Below are positions 25,309-34,254 of a stretch of DNA of 64,000 nucleotides, piece by piece. Location: the NCBI RefSeq assembly GCF_009739905.1, contig NZ_CP034279.1, forward strand, positions 620,001-684,000, written 5' to 3'. Under the pieces are notes generated by a model. The model was not told the DNA's origin. It did not search any database and saw nothing but the letters and a program-made list of their open reading frames with translations. The position numbers were made by a program, and so were the translations under genes. This stretch comes from Streptomyces ficellus. Lineage in GTDB: Bacteria > Actinomycetota > Actinomycetes > Streptomycetales > Streptomycetaceae. Within the stretch, counting starts at the first letter, position 1; every line of letters starts with the position of its first letter.

Positions 25309-25683
25309 GAGGCGAGCATAGCCACGGGCGCCGCAGGGCGGGACCGCCGCCCCGGCCCTCCTTCTGCGACCCGCTGCCCGGCACGGGGATCCCACCAGGA
25401 GGCCGGGTCATGGACACACGCGATGCCGTCGGTCATGCCCGTCAGCCATCGGCCCCACCGGGACCCGGCCCATACATTGTTGGTCGACCCTGACGTCTCC
25501 TGCGGGCCGCGTGTGGCGAACAACTCGTTGCTCTGGCCGACGTCTCCCGTGATACCTTCGGCGCCGCCGTGCATCGCTGACGACTCAGGGAGGTGAGACC
25601 GATCAACACCGTGACAGATCGGGCCTCCCTCCCCGCATGGCCTGGGGAGTGCCCGTAAGGCACCCCGAAAGGCTTGAAACGCT
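25309..25683. other. Intergenic region between two hydrolase genes
   Basis: Divergent promoters must lie here, but I see no clear operator or coding signal. Confidence 0.45.
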
Positions 25684-26415
25684 ATGCACTTCATCTCCGA
25701 GACGTCCTCCGACGGCGTCTGCGAACAGCTCTTTGTCCTCAACGAGATTCCCGGCGTTCTGTGGACACCGGAAGGCGCTGCCGGAACTCGTCCCCTCATC
25801 CTCCTGGGACACGGCGGTGGTCAGCACAAGAAGGCGCCCGACATCTTGGGCCTTGCCCGCCGCTTCGTGACCGAGTGCGCCTTTGCCGTGGTGGCGGTCG
25901 ATGTGCCGAACCATGGTGACCGGCCCGTGGACGAGAAGTACAACCGCATCGCGGTCGAGAACCAGGCCCGCATCGAGGCCGGTGAAGAGCCGGCACCCCT
26001 CATCGCCGCTTTCCAGGCCCTGGTGGCCCAACAGACCGTTCCGGAATGGCGGACGGTTCTGGATGCGGTCCAGCAACTCGATCACGTCGGTGCCGGCCCG
26101 GTGGGCTACTGGGGAGTCTCGCTGGGATGCGGACTCGGGGTTCCCTTCGTCGCCGCCGAACCCCGGGTCCGAGCGGCCGTGTTGGGCCTGGGCGGCAGCC
26201 TGGCCTCGGGCGCGGACGCCGCGCGGATCACGGTCCCGGTGGAGTTCCTGGTGCAGTGGGACGACGAGCGCGTGCCGCGAGACCAGAGCCTGGCACTGTT
26301 CGACGCCTTCGCCTCGGCCGACAAGACGCTTCACGCGAACCCCGGCAAACACGGGGACATGCCGGGATTCGAGCTGGACAGCTCGGTGACGTTCTTCTCC
26401 CGGCACCTCGCCTGA
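25684..26415 (+). CDS. Dienelactone hydrolase/BAAT-like alpha/beta hydrolase
   Basis: 243 residues from the ATG at 25684. Oxyanion motif LILLGHGGGQHK, VVAVDVPNHGDRP, nucleophile elbow GYWGVSLGCGLG (Ser), acid in FLVQWDDERVPRDQS, and His in NPGKHGDMPGFE. Typical single-domain esterase with no signal peptide. A strong terminator follows at 26437. Confidence 0.87.
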   Translation: MHFISETSSDGVCEQLFVLNEIPGVLWTPEGAAGTRPLILLGHGGGQHKKAPDILGLARRFVTECAFAVVAVDVPNHGDRPVDEKYNRIAVENQARIEAGEEPAPLIAAFQALVAQQTVPEWRTVLDAVQQLDHVGAGPVGYWGVSLGCGLGVPFVAAEPRVRAAVLGLGGSLASGADAARITVPVEFLVQWDDERVPRDQSLALFDAFASADKTLHANPGKHGDMPGFELDSSVTFFSRHLA

Positions 26416-26436
26416 CAGCTGCCGCCCGCAGCGGCC

Positions 26437-26472
26437 GACGCGCCGATCGGATTCAGGTCCGATCGGCGCGTC
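26437..26472. terminator. Terminator, perfect 15-bp stem
   Basis: GACGCGCCGATCGGA pairs exactly with TCCGATCGGCGCGTC over a 6-base loop. It lies between convergent genes. Confidence 0.85.
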
Positions 26473-26595
26473 CGGCGACCCCGCTCGGGCCGGAACGCAG
26501 TCTCCCGCCGGCCGGGTGATGGCCGCTGACGTCGATTCCACCGTTCGCCGCGCGCCTCCGCAGTGCGACCTCGTGCCGCTGACCGAAACGGCTCC

Positions 26596-27347
26596 TCACT
26601 CTCCCCTGCCGGCCGGATGGAGCTGGAAGTCGACGACGACACAGCCAACCTGTCCGTCATCCGTGCGGCCGATCCAGACGGGGTAGGTCCCGTCGCCCTG
26701 GCCGGCACGGAAGGCGATGAGGTTCGGCTCGTGCTCCGTGCTGGGCAGTTCGACGGTGAAACGGCCGTCGAGGGGTGTGAACAGGTCCTCGTCCAGCTGG
26801 TCTTCGATCACCGTCCGCCGAGTCACGTCCACGAATGCCGCTGTGCCGGTATCCACGCCAACCCCGTAGAACTGGCCCTCGCCGAGCAGCCCCAGATCTC
26901 CGGTACGGGGCAGAGGAAGTCCTCGACGGGCGCCGCGAACCGCCGCACGGGGTCGCTCGACGGACCGGACGTTCGATCGTGCGGTCGCTCCTCTGTCGAC
27001 GCTTCCCTCGGCCCGGCGAACTCGGTCGTCACCTCGACCTGGCCGTCGGCCGAAACGGTCGTCGTCTCCTGGACGTGCCACTTCCCGGACGCGTATCCCT
27101 GCTCGTTCGAGAACTGCCATCGCGTGTCCCAGCGAACCAGCAACGCCCCCGTGTGGTGCGGTGTCAGGTCGATCATCTGCATGCGCCAGGACCGGTCGTC
27201 GAACAGATAGGTGCCCCAAATGTCGCGCGGCCAGCGCTCGACCAGTGCCAGCGGTCGCTCCCGCGCGGACAGCAGAACCGAGTAATCCGTCCCGGCAGCA
27301 TGTCTGCGTGCCGCGAGCGCCCGCGACATCGGGTCCGGACGGGTCAT
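26596..27347 (-). pseudogene. DUF4241-like protein, frameshifted
   Basis: From the ATG at 27347 (GGGAG upstream) the first frame reads MTRPDPMSRALAARRHAAGTDY... to PVPEIWG. The continuation is one frame over: LLGEGQFYGVGVDTGTAAFVD, RFTVELPSTEHEPNLIAFRAG, GDGTYPVWIGRTDDGQVGCVVVDF. The last block is the signature of DUF4241 proteins (GDG.Y..W.G....G.....VVDF). A one-base indel near 26893 restores about 250 residues. Confidence 0.75.
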
Positions 27348-27430
27348 TCCCTGACTCCCCCCGTGGCACCAGCCGCCACTCCAAGCCGTGGCGTTCGACG
27401 GGCGTCGATCAGAGCCGGTACGCCTCACCC

Positions 27431-27475
<45 letters not shown>

Positions 27476-27608
27476 CGTGAGACCTACCTACCCCGGCCGA
27501 CAGGCACTACCCCGAGGCCAGGACGACGACCGGGAGCTGGTACGCGCCTGACGTAACGCCTCCGGCACCACCGTCCGGCGAGGGCCCCGCGGGGGCGTCG
27601 CGGCGGGC

Positions 27609-28100
27609 TCAGCCGCCCTGGAGCCGCAGCCGGAAAGCGGGGCAGACGTCCGGGTCGTCCTCCGCGTACAGATAGGTGCGTCCGTCACCTTCGGCGATCG
27701 ACAAGGAGTCGAGGGTGTCCCCGTCCAGGAAACGCTCCGGTGCGCTGAAGGAGAGGGACAGGTGCGCGTACTCGGTGGCCGAGGTGCCGCCCTGCACCAC
27801 GGACCAGGTGCCGGACCCGTCGAAGGCCGCGCCGAGTTCGCTCCGGTACCAGTCACCGGCCGGCCAGTCGTGCACGGTGACCGTGCCGCTGCCCGGCTCG
27901 CTCTCCGACGCCTCCAGGGTGAGCGTCACGCCCTCAGCGTCGCCCTCGCCCCGGTAGGTGCCGGCGAGCTCCCCGGACGTCGCACCGACCGCCTGCTTCC
28001 CCATGCAGCCCTCCACAGCGGTGGACGCGGACGAACAGGCCGGCAGGCAGGACAGCAGAGCCAGCACGACGGCGGTCACCGTGAGACGCGCTCGGGACAT
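27609..28100 (-). CDS. Secreted lipoprotein
   Basis: 163 residues from the ATG at 28100 with AAGGAGA upstream. Lipoprotein signal (LTVTAVVLALLSCLPAC; lipobox LPAC). The mature part starts Ser/Thr-rich and is strand-rich (GELAGTYRGEGDAEGVTLTLE, GSGTWSVVQGG, GRTYLYAEDDPDVCPAFRLRL) with two or three Cys. It resembles many small Streptomyces lipoproteins of unknown role. Confidence 0.8.
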   Translation of the reverse strand: MSRARLTVTAVVLALLSCLPACSSASTAVEGCMGKQAVGATSGELAGTYRGEGDAEGVTLTLEASESEPGSGTVTVHDWPAGDWYRSELGAAFDGSGTWSVVQGGTSATEYAHLSLSFSAPERFLDGDTLDSLSIAEGDGRTYLYAEDDPDVCPAFRLRLQGG

Positions 28101-28670
28101 CGGCCTACTTCTCCTTCGCAGAACGCGCTCGGTCCAGACGATGTTCTGGTCCACGGACGAGAAGGCACCCTCCTCGCGGTTGACCTTCGCTCATGTGTGA
28201 TCCCCCGGTCGGTGTCGCCCCTCAGGTAAACACGGCGAGGCCCGGGTGATCACATCGGGACGGAGACCTGACAGCGCTGGACGAGACATGTCGTGCGGAC
28301 GCTTCTGGCGCGGTGGCGGCCGGGACGAACACCTTCGGCACCGTCCGCCTCGACTACCGGTGCCGAACCGACGTGATCCGGTCACCTTGGATGGACGTTC
28401 GATGAACCGGACGCGGCCGACAGCAGGTCAGGAGGCCGTGCACGCCGACCACTTCGCCGTGTCACGCTCCGTCAAAGGGTGGTCGCGCCATGCACCCACC
28501 CCTTCTGAACTGCCAGAACGACCATTCGGTCGCGAGCAATCGAACAGGTTGTCTGTAAATCGGTCATCGATGTGCGACCCACCTTCGCATTCACCAGAAT
28601 CAGCGGCGTCTGCACAACGAAGCGCAGACAGCTACGACATTCAACCTTTGAATCGAAAGAGAGTCCCGTC
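28101..28670. other. Long intergenic region before SSI
   Basis: Carries the divergent promoters of the lipoprotein and SSI genes. TGTGATC near 28195 and GATCACA near 28248 flank an imperfect GC-rich hairpin. No gene supported. Confidence 0.4.
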
Positions 28671-29090
28671 GTGCGTCGCCACATCGCCGCTGTCTCCGCC
28701 ACCGCCCTCCTGAGCCTGGCCTGCGCCACCGGCGTCGCGGAAGCCCAGCCCTCAAGCCTCTACGCCCCGTCCGCGCTGGTCCTGACCGTCGCTCAGGGCG
28801 AAGACGCCGCCACGGTCGTACGGGCATCCACCCTCAGCTGTGCGCCGACCGCCCAGGGGACCCACCCCGACCCGCAGGCCGCCTGCGCGGCTCTCGCCAC
28901 GACCGCAGGCACCTTCGACACCCTCCTGGCGTCGCCGGACTCGAACCGTGCCTGTCCGATGCACTACGCCCCCGTGACCGTCACCGCGGAAGGCGTCTGG
29001 CAGGGCAGCCGCGTCTCCTGGAAGCACACGTTCTCCAACGCGTGCACCATGTCCGTGACCTTCAACGGGAACCCCGTCTTCGCCTTCTGA
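28671..29090 (+). CDS. ssi: Streptomyces subtilisin inhibitor (SSI family)
   Basis: 139 residues from the GTG at 28671 with AAAGAGAG upstream; the 33-codon upstream extension is rejected because the Sec signal starts here (HIAAVSATALLSLACATG, cleavage AEA). SSI hallmarks: LYAPSALVLTVAQGE, four Cys in the usual pattern (SCAP...AACA, ACPM...NACTM), the reactive loop ACPMHYAPV with Met as probable P1, and the end VSWKHTFSNACTMSV...VFAF. Secreted dimeric inhibitor of subtilisin-like proteases. The P1' His differs from the Val of classical SSI. Confidence 0.95.
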   Translation: MRRHIAAVSATALLSLACATGVAEAQPSSLYAPSALVLTVAQGEDAATVVRASTLSCAPTAQGTHPDPQAACAALATTAGTFDTLLASPDSNRACPMHYAPVTVTAEGVWQGSRVSWKHTFSNACTMSVTFNGNPVFAF

Positions 29091-29107
29091 TCCCGCCGCC
29101 GACAGGT

Positions 29108-29137
29108 GCACGGCAGGGGCTTGCGCGGCCCCGCCGT
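29108..29137. terminator. Hairpin after SSI
   Basis: CACGGCAGGGGC and GCCCCGCCGTG form an imperfect stem just after the SSI stop. Confidence 0.5.
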
Positions 29138-29365
29138 GCCCCATGGGGCCCGGGGGCGACGCCCAGAACGTGACCGGCCGCCGTCACCGGGTTGCCGGAC
29201 CATGGCTGACTCCATGCACAGGAAAAAAGTCAGCATCGGGGCTGGCAACGCCGCCTGCACACGAATGTCCGCCGGCTCCTCCGTCGGGGCGGATGGGGTC
29301 CGGTCGCTGGACCTGATCCTTGACCTCGGTTCGCTGCGGCGCGGACCCGGCGGACCCGTGGGCGG

Positions 29366-29872
29366 TCAGGGACGAGCATCCGCCGCGAACTCCTGGACCA
29401 AGCTCGGCGGAAACCCGAAGTGTTCTCCACCTCGTCTGAAGGCGCGCCAGGATTCCTCCGTGGCGGAGCGGTCCGGGAAGACCTCGACACTGAACCCCCG
29501 CGTCGCCTTCAGGGTCAGTGCGCCCGCCGGGTTCTGGAGAACACTCTCGATCTTGGGGCGGGCTCCGCCGAGAACGCGGCTGAGGAGCGCCGCCCGGCCG
29601 TCGCACGCGGTGGCGAAGTTGTCGAAGGCGTCAGCCTCCGCGTCGCCTCGTACGTACGTCATGTCCCGTGACCCGAGCAGTACCTGGTCCTCGTGGAGTA
29701 CCCGGAAGGCGCACTGGATGTGCAGGGCGAGGTCCTCCCCCTGTTCGCCGGTGAGTTCTACTGCACCCATGTCCACGGCACGACCGACCGATCGGAGCAC
29801 TGCCCCGGTCAGCAGCCGCCGAACGCCCGTCAACTCCGCGTCCGCACCCACTACCAACCCCTTGACCTCCAT
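29366..29872 (-). CDS. Hypothetical cytoplasmic protein
   Basis: 168 residues from the ATG at 29872 (MEVKGLVVGADAELTG...). Soluble, strand-rich N-terminus (LHIQCAFRVLHEDQVLLGSRDMTY) and a C-terminus with LTLKATRGFSVEVFPD. Composition is protein-like throughout. No signal peptide, no recognised family. Confidence 0.7.
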   Translation of the reverse strand: MEVKGLVVGADAELTGVRRLLTGAVLRSVGRAVDMGAVELTGEQGEDLALHIQCAFRVLHEDQVLLGSRDMTYVRGDAEADAFDNFATACDGRAALLSRVLGGARPKIESVLQNPAGALTLKATRGFSVEVFPDRSATEESWRAFRRGGEHFGFPPSLVQEFAADARP

Positions 29873-30081
29873 GACGATGACGCGATGGTAGTCGTACCCC
29901 CATGCCGGTGATCCGGTCGTGCAGGGCGCGGCGTTCGGCAAGGACGCCTGACGGTCGAGGGCGCGCTCGACGGAGGGCTCGACGGTTCGACGGCAGTGAC
30001 GACCTCGTCGAAGGCGTTGCCGTACGGCGGTAACCCGCCTCGGGCACCTGCTCTGAGCTCGACAGGTGCTCCGGCTCTACG

Positions 30082-31101
30082 TCATCCCTTCAGCTTCCGC
30101 AGATCCGCCGCCAGCGAGGCGATCGCCGCAGGGTTCCGTGGGCTCTCCACCAGGTCCGCGTAGTCGAGGACGACGATGCGGTCGTGCTTGATCGCCGAGA
30201 CGTTCGCGAGCGGTGGGTAGGACTTCAGGAACTGCCTCTTCTGCTCGGCGCTGACGTCCCCGTAGTCGTTGATCACGATGACCTCGGGGTCTCGCTCGAC
30301 GACGGTTTCCCATCCGACGGTCGTCCAGCTGTCCTTGAGGTCCTTCATGACGTGGTCGCCGCCAGCCTTGGTGATGATGTCGTGCGGGCCCGCGTAGGCG
30401 CCCGACGTGAGAGGCCTGTCGCGGCCGGCGTCGTAGAGGAAGACCCTGGGGCGGTCCGCGCCCTTGAGGGCCTTCGCCTGCGCTTCAGCGACTTGCTTCT
30501 GGAACGTCGCGATCAGGGCTTCGGCTCGGTCCTCGACGTCGAAGAGCGTGCCCAGGTTACGCAGGTCGACGTACAGCGCCTCGAGTGGCGGCATCACGCC
30601 ACGGGCCTTGGCACGGCCGTTGCGGCAGGACTCGGTGAGCAGGTACGAGCCGATTCCGACCTTCTCGAGTTCTGCCGGGGTGAAGCCTTCCCCCTCGTTG
30701 AAACCGTAGTTCCATCCCGCGAAGACCAGATCCGCGCGGGCGTCCAGAGCCAGCTCCTTGTTGATCTGCTTCTTCGACAGCCACGTGGTCTTCTGATAGG
30801 CGTCCTTCCACGGGACGGCGGCGAGATCACCCTTGTCGTCGGGCATCACATAGCCCGCCATGTGGTCCTCCAGACCGAGCGCGAACATGATCTCGGTGAT
30901 GCCGACGTCATTGGTGACCACACGCTCGGGGGCGGCGTCGTAGGTCTTCTTCTCACCGCAGTTCTCGATGGTCACGGGATAGTGACCGCCCGCCTTGGGC
31001 CGTCCGTCTCCGCCATCGGGAGAGGTGACTTCGGCGCCGCAGCCGGTGACGGCCAGAGCCGCGGCAAGAACGAGAGCGGCGGGGCGTACGAGAGGGGGCA
31101 T
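30082..31101 (-). CDS. btuF: B12-type ABC transporter substrate-binding lipoprotein
   Basis: 339 residues, ATG with AAGGAG upstream. Lipoprotein signal with lipobox VTGC at residue 21. Class III periplasmic-binding fold (ERVVTNDVGITEIMFALGLEDHMAGY, DARADLVFAGWNYG, GWETVVERDPEVIVINDYGD) as in FecB/BtuF proteins. It is the third gene of a permease-ATPase-binding-protein operon, starting 13 bases after the ATPase stop. A cobalamin riboswitch upstream of the operon makes a corrinoid the probable ligand; by sequence alone a ferric siderophore would be equally likely. Confidence 0.88.
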   Translation of the reverse strand: MPPLVRPAALVLAAALAVTGCGAEVTSPDGGDGRPKAGGHYPVTIENCGEKKTYDAAPERVVTNDVGITEIMFALGLEDHMAGYVMPDDKGDLAAVPWKDAYQKTTWLSKKQINKELALDARADLVFAGWNYGFNEGEGFTPAELEKVGIGSYLLTESCRNGRAKARGVMPPLEALYVDLRNLGTLFDVEDRAEALIATFQKQVAEAQAKALKGADRPRVFLYDAGRDRPLTSGAYAGPHDIITKAGGDHVMKDLKDSWTTVGWETVVERDPEVIVINDYGDVSAEQKRQFLKSYPPLANVSAIKHDRIVVLDYADLVESPRNPAAIASLAADLRKLKG

Positions 31102-31114
31102 GCCGGGTGGCTCC

Positions 31115-31900
31115 TTATGAGGCGGGCTGAGCGGGTGCGAGTCGGTCGAAGAGCAGTTGCAGGGCCCCGGTCTCGGGGTGCGGCACGCGGTGCGCCCGTA
31201 CGCCGAAGACCTCGGCGAGCAACTCGGGCGTCAGAACGTCGTACGGAGTGCCTGAGGCGACGATCCGGCCGTGCTCGATGACGTACAGCAGGTCACAATG
31301 CACGGCGGCGAGGTTGAGGTCGTGGAGTGCGGTGAGCACGGTGAGCCGGCTGCCCCGCACCAGGGAGAGCACGTCCAGCTGCTGTGCGATGTCGAGGTGG
31401 TTGGTGGGCTCGTCGAGTACGAGGACGCGCGGCTGCTGGGCCAGCGCGCGAGCGATCAGGACCCGCTGCTTCTCCCCGCCCGAAAGCGTGAGGAATCCGC
31501 GGTCCGCGAGGTGACCGGCGCCCACCCGCGCCAGTGCGGACGCGCAGGTCTGCCGGTCCTCGACGGTGGTTCGGGCTGCCGCGCCCTGGTGTGGCAGCCT
31601 TCCCATCGCGACGACTTCGGTGACCGTGAAGTCGAACTCGGCGACGGATTCCTGGGGAAGCGCGGCCAGGCGACGTGCGCCTTCGCGCGCGCTCATCGCG
31701 TGCAGGTCGTCCCCGTCGACCCGGACCGTCCCGGCGGCGGGGCGCAGGGCCCGGTAGACGCAGCGCAGCAGGCTGGACTTGCCGCTGCCGTTGGGGCCGA
31801 CCAGTCCGACGAGCTGTCCGTCAGCCACGCGCAGGGTGACGTCCTCCACCAGACGCGCGCCCGCGATCTCGACGTTCAGGTCATCGATGTCGATGCGCAT
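31115..31900 (-). CDS. btuD: B12-type ABC transporter ATPase
   Basis: 261 residues. The ATG at 31900 overlaps the permease stop (TGATG). Walker A GPNGSGKSSLL, Q-loop ALPQESVAEFDF, signature LSGGEKQRVLIARAL, Walker B RVLVLDEPT and H-loop ALHDLNLAAVHCD, all intact. Typical FecE/BtuD-type subunit that powers the adjacent FecCD permease. Confidence 0.92.
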   Translation of the reverse strand: MRIDIDDLNVEIAGARLVEDVTLRVADGQLVGLVGPNGSGKSSLLRCVYRALRPAAGTVRVDGDDLHAMSAREGARRLAALPQESVAEFDFTVTEVVAMGRLPHQGAAARTTVEDRQTCASALARVGAGHLADRGFLTLSGGEKQRVLIARALAQQPRVLVLDEPTNHLDIAQQLDVLSLVRGSRLTVLTALHDLNLAAVHCDLLYVIEHGRIVASGTPYDVLTPELLAEVFGVRAHRVPHPETGALQLLFDRLAPAQPAS

Positions 31901-33012
31901 CACGCGCCTCCGAAGGTGTACGAGCGGCGTCGCATCAGCAGGACGAAGCACGGCACGCCGATCACCGCGGTCAGTACGCCCACGGGAAGTTCGGTCGGTG
32001 CCATCACGACACGCGAGAGGACGTCCACCCAGATCATCAGGATCGCGCCGACGAGCGGTGCGACGGCCAGCACGCGGCGGTGGTCGGCGCCGACCAGCAT
32101 GCGGACGCCGTGCGGAACGATCAGCCCCACGAAGCCGATCGCGCCGCTGACGGCGACCACGGCGCCGGTGACGGCCGCCGAGACCACGAAGAGTTCCTTG
32201 CGCAGCCGCCCCGCGTCCACGCCGAGCGCGGCAGCCGTCTCGTCGCCCATGGCGAGCGCGTTCAGCCGGCGCGCCGACAGCGTGAGGTGGACGAGGCCGG
32301 CGAGAACGGCACCCGCGGCGATGGGCAGAGAGGCCCAGTTGGCTCCGCCGAGGCTGCCGAGCAGCCACATCATCGCGGAGCGGGCCGCCTCACCGTGCTC
32401 GGCCGCGAACACCATGAACGTGGTGACGGCCGAGAAGCCGTAGTACATCGCACTGCCCGTGAGGACCAGCCGCATCGGGGACAGCCCGCGAGCGGTGCGG
32501 GCGATCGCGTACACCAGCATCATGGCGAGCAGCGCGGACAGGAACGCCGCGGTGGACAGCGCCCACATACCGAGCCCGCCCAGCGCGCCGAAGAGGAGGA
32601 CGGCGTTGGCTCCGACGCCAGCGCCCGAGGAGATGCCGAGAACGAACGGGTCGGCGAGCGCGTTGCGGACCATGGCCTGCACGGCGACGCCGATGGCCGA
32701 GAGCCCCGCGCCGACGACCGCGGCCAGCAGGGCGCGCGGGAAGCGCAGTTCCCAGACGATGGTGTAGGCGGGCACCTCGGTGGGGGATATCGCTCCGCCG
32801 GTCAGCCCGGACCAGAGGTAGCGCAGCACCTCGCCCCAGGAGAGTCCGGAGGCTCCGATGCCCGCCCCGCAGACGAGGGAGAGCACCAGCACGGCGCACA
32901 GGGCGGCGAGGAGAGGTGGCAGCGGCACGCGTGTGGGCGGCGCCGGGCCGCGGCTCGTTCGGGTAGTGTGCGGCGGCGCGGCAGTGCTGCCGTGCTCGAC
33001 GGATGTGGCCAC
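31900..33012 (-). CDS. btuC: B12-type ABC transporter permease (FecCD family)
   Basis: 370 residues from a GTG at 33012. A Pro/Thr-rich cytoplasmic start then about ten membrane helices. FecCD landmarks are visible: LSWGEVLRYLW, ELRFPRALLAAVVGAGLSAIGVA, NALADPFVLGISSGAGVGAN and the ATPase-contacting loop followed by GFVGLIVPHGVRMLVGADHRR. First gene of the operon, 117 bases downstream of the riboswitch core. Confidence 0.92.
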   Translation of the reverse strand: MATSVEHGSTAAPPHTTRTSRGPAPPTRVPLPPLLAALCAVLVLSLVCGAGIGASGLSWGEVLRYLWSGLTGGAISPTEVPAYTIVWELRFPRALLAAVVGAGLSAIGVAVQAMVRNALADPFVLGISSGAGVGANAVLLFGALGGLGMWALSTAAFLSALLAMMLVYAIARTARGLSPMRLVLTGSAMYYGFSAVTTFMVFAAEHGEAARSAMMWLLGSLGGANWASLPIAAGAVLAGLVHLTLSARRLNALAMGDETAAALGVDAGRLRKELFVVSAAVTGAVVAVSGAIGFVGLIVPHGVRMLVGADHRRVLAVAPLVGAILMIWVDVLSRVVMAPTELPVGVLTAVIGVPCFVLLMRRRSYTFGGA

Positions 33013-33127
33013 GGGCGGTTCGCCTTCGCCTCGGGCCGTGCGAGCGCCAGGGAGCAGTCCGCGACACGGTGCGACCGGCGCAGCGCCCTCTCGCAGTCCA
33101 CGGCGAGTTGTCAGGAGCCTTCACCGC

Positions 33128-33284
33128 CGCGGGTAATCGGGCTCACGGGTGACGGACCTGCGTACAGGTGCGTCACGCCGCCTACCGTTGCGGGTCAGCG
33201 CCGGACTTCGACCGGACTTCCCCCGCGGGGCGGTTGCAGCTTAGCGCGCTCCTGTTGACGCGCCGCCAGGCACCGAGCGGTACG
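33128..33284 (-). ncRNA. Cobalamin riboswitch
   Basis: On the minus strand the leader reads CGGTGCC (near 33270), then GGGGGAAGTCCGGTCGAAG, TCCGGCGCTGACCCGCAACGG (33181-33223) and GAGCCCGATTACCCGC (33129-33144). These are the invariant core and B12-box-like 3' segment of cobalamin riboswitches, in the right order and spacing. It would reduce importer expression when cobalamin is abundant. Limits are approximate. Confidence 0.9.
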
Positions 33285-33401
33285 GTTCCTGGCCTCGCCC
33301 CGCTCATGGGGTGGAATTCGCGTGGCCTGAGCCTCCAGGCGAAGGGATCAAAGCACTGATCCGGAGTGATTCGGAGGATCTGAGCCAGGTTGCACAAGAG
33401 G

Positions 33402-33460
33402 GAGCCGCCCCGGGCTGCCGGCAGCCGGGGCTGCTGGCAGCTGTGGCGTGGGGGCGGCTC
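33402..33460. terminator. Nested hairpins with 10-bp outer stem
   Basis: GAGCCGCCCC at 33402-33411 pairs with GGGGCGGCTC at 33451-33460. Inside lies a second hairpin (GGCTGCCGGCAGCC). It is just downstream of the relaxase-like remnant on the minus strand. Confidence 0.6.
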
Positions 33461-33465
33461 AGGAT

Positions 33466-33693
33466 TTACCGGTTGAGCTGCGCGTCCACCTCGGAGCCGG
33501 GTGGCTGCAGTGGCTGCAGTGGCTGCAGGATCGTGCGGAGAGCGACCGCGGGCTCGGCCGGGAACTCGACCTCGAATGCGGCGAGGCGGCCGCCGGGCAG
33601 CACCACGACAAGGTCGGGCCAGTGCACGGCGCGGGCACCGACGGGCACGGCGAGCGCTTCCCCGCGCGGGGCTTCGGCCGGAACCTGATGCAC
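33466..33693 (-). pseudogene. Fragment resembling a replication-relaxation protein
   Basis: 75-residue frame containing VHWPDLVVVLPGGRLAAFEVEFPAEPAVALRTIL. This recalls the C-terminal core (PD...l..g....FEvEl) of plasmid/ICE replication-relaxation proteins, which have some 250 or more further residues upstream. Those are absent. Probably a relic of an integrated element. A 9-bp GTGGCTGCA triplet repeat (33501-33527) lies inside. Confidence 0.45.
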
Positions 33694-33780
33694 GCGAGGT
33701 CCGCCAGGAGCCCTACCGCGCTGCCGTGCACGGCTGCCGCTCGGAGAGCACCGTGCGCCTTCGCTCTCGCACGTCGTGAT

Positions 33781-33810
33781 GCGGGCGAGGCCTTATGGGG
33801 CCTCGCCCGC
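33781..33810. terminator. Terminator, perfect 12-bp stem
   Basis: GCGGGCGAGGCC pairs with GGCCTCGCCCGC over a 6-base loop, 20 bases after the minus-strand immunity gene stop. Confidence 0.85.
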
Positions 33811-33829
33811 GGAGGGGAGTGATGGCCGG

Positions 33830-34252
33830 TCAGAGGTCGCGGGTGGATCCCGACGCGGCGTACTGGTCGACGTCGAGCAGGGCACCGATCGAGGCGAGGA
33901 ATCCCAGTTCTCTCGGACCGATCCCGAAGCCGGGTTCGTGCGGGTCCGCATCGGAGATCCACTGGACGAGAGCGAGCCTCAGGATGCACCCCCTCCGGGC
34001 CAGCTGTGCCATGCCTGCTTCCGCCGGGAGGATCCTCGGCCAGAGCCGCTCAAGGGCGAGTCCGAGATACTCGTCTTGGCCGACGTCCTCCCTCAGTTCC
34101 CAGACGTTGGTTCTGAGGGGGCGCTGGGGGTTGCGGGTGGAACTGCCCTTGCGCCGGGACGTGTCCGGCTGCCGACCGGTGATCTCCGACATCTCCTCGA
34201 TCGAGATCTCGGTGGACTCGATGCGGAGGATCGCCGAACGCTTGCGCTCCAT
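33830..34252 (-). CDS. DUF4279-like candidate immunity protein
   Basis: 140 residues from the ATG at 34252, two bases after the toxin stop, with GGAAG upstream. The N-terminal ILRIESTEISIEEMSEITGRQPD...RKGSSTRN, followed by NVWELREDVGQDEYL, matches the usual DUF4279 outline (strand, then a helix before a P-x-x-kG segment, then W-L). DUF4279 proteins often sit behind polymorphic toxins. Cytoplasmic, acidic. Expected to neutralise the upstream C-terminal toxin. Confidence 0.78.
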   Translation of the reverse strand: MERKRSAILRIESTEISIEEMSEITGRQPDTSRRKGSSTRNPQRPLRTNVWELREDVGQDEYLGLALERLWPRILPAEAGMAQLARRGCILRLALVQWISDADPHEPGFGIGPRELGFLASIGALLDVDQYAASGSTRDL

Positions 34253-34254
34253 TG

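Noticed and set aside
30082..33012. Ferric-siderophore importer
   Set aside because: Protein families allow it, but the cobalamin riboswitch in the leader favours a corrinoid; kept as alternative.
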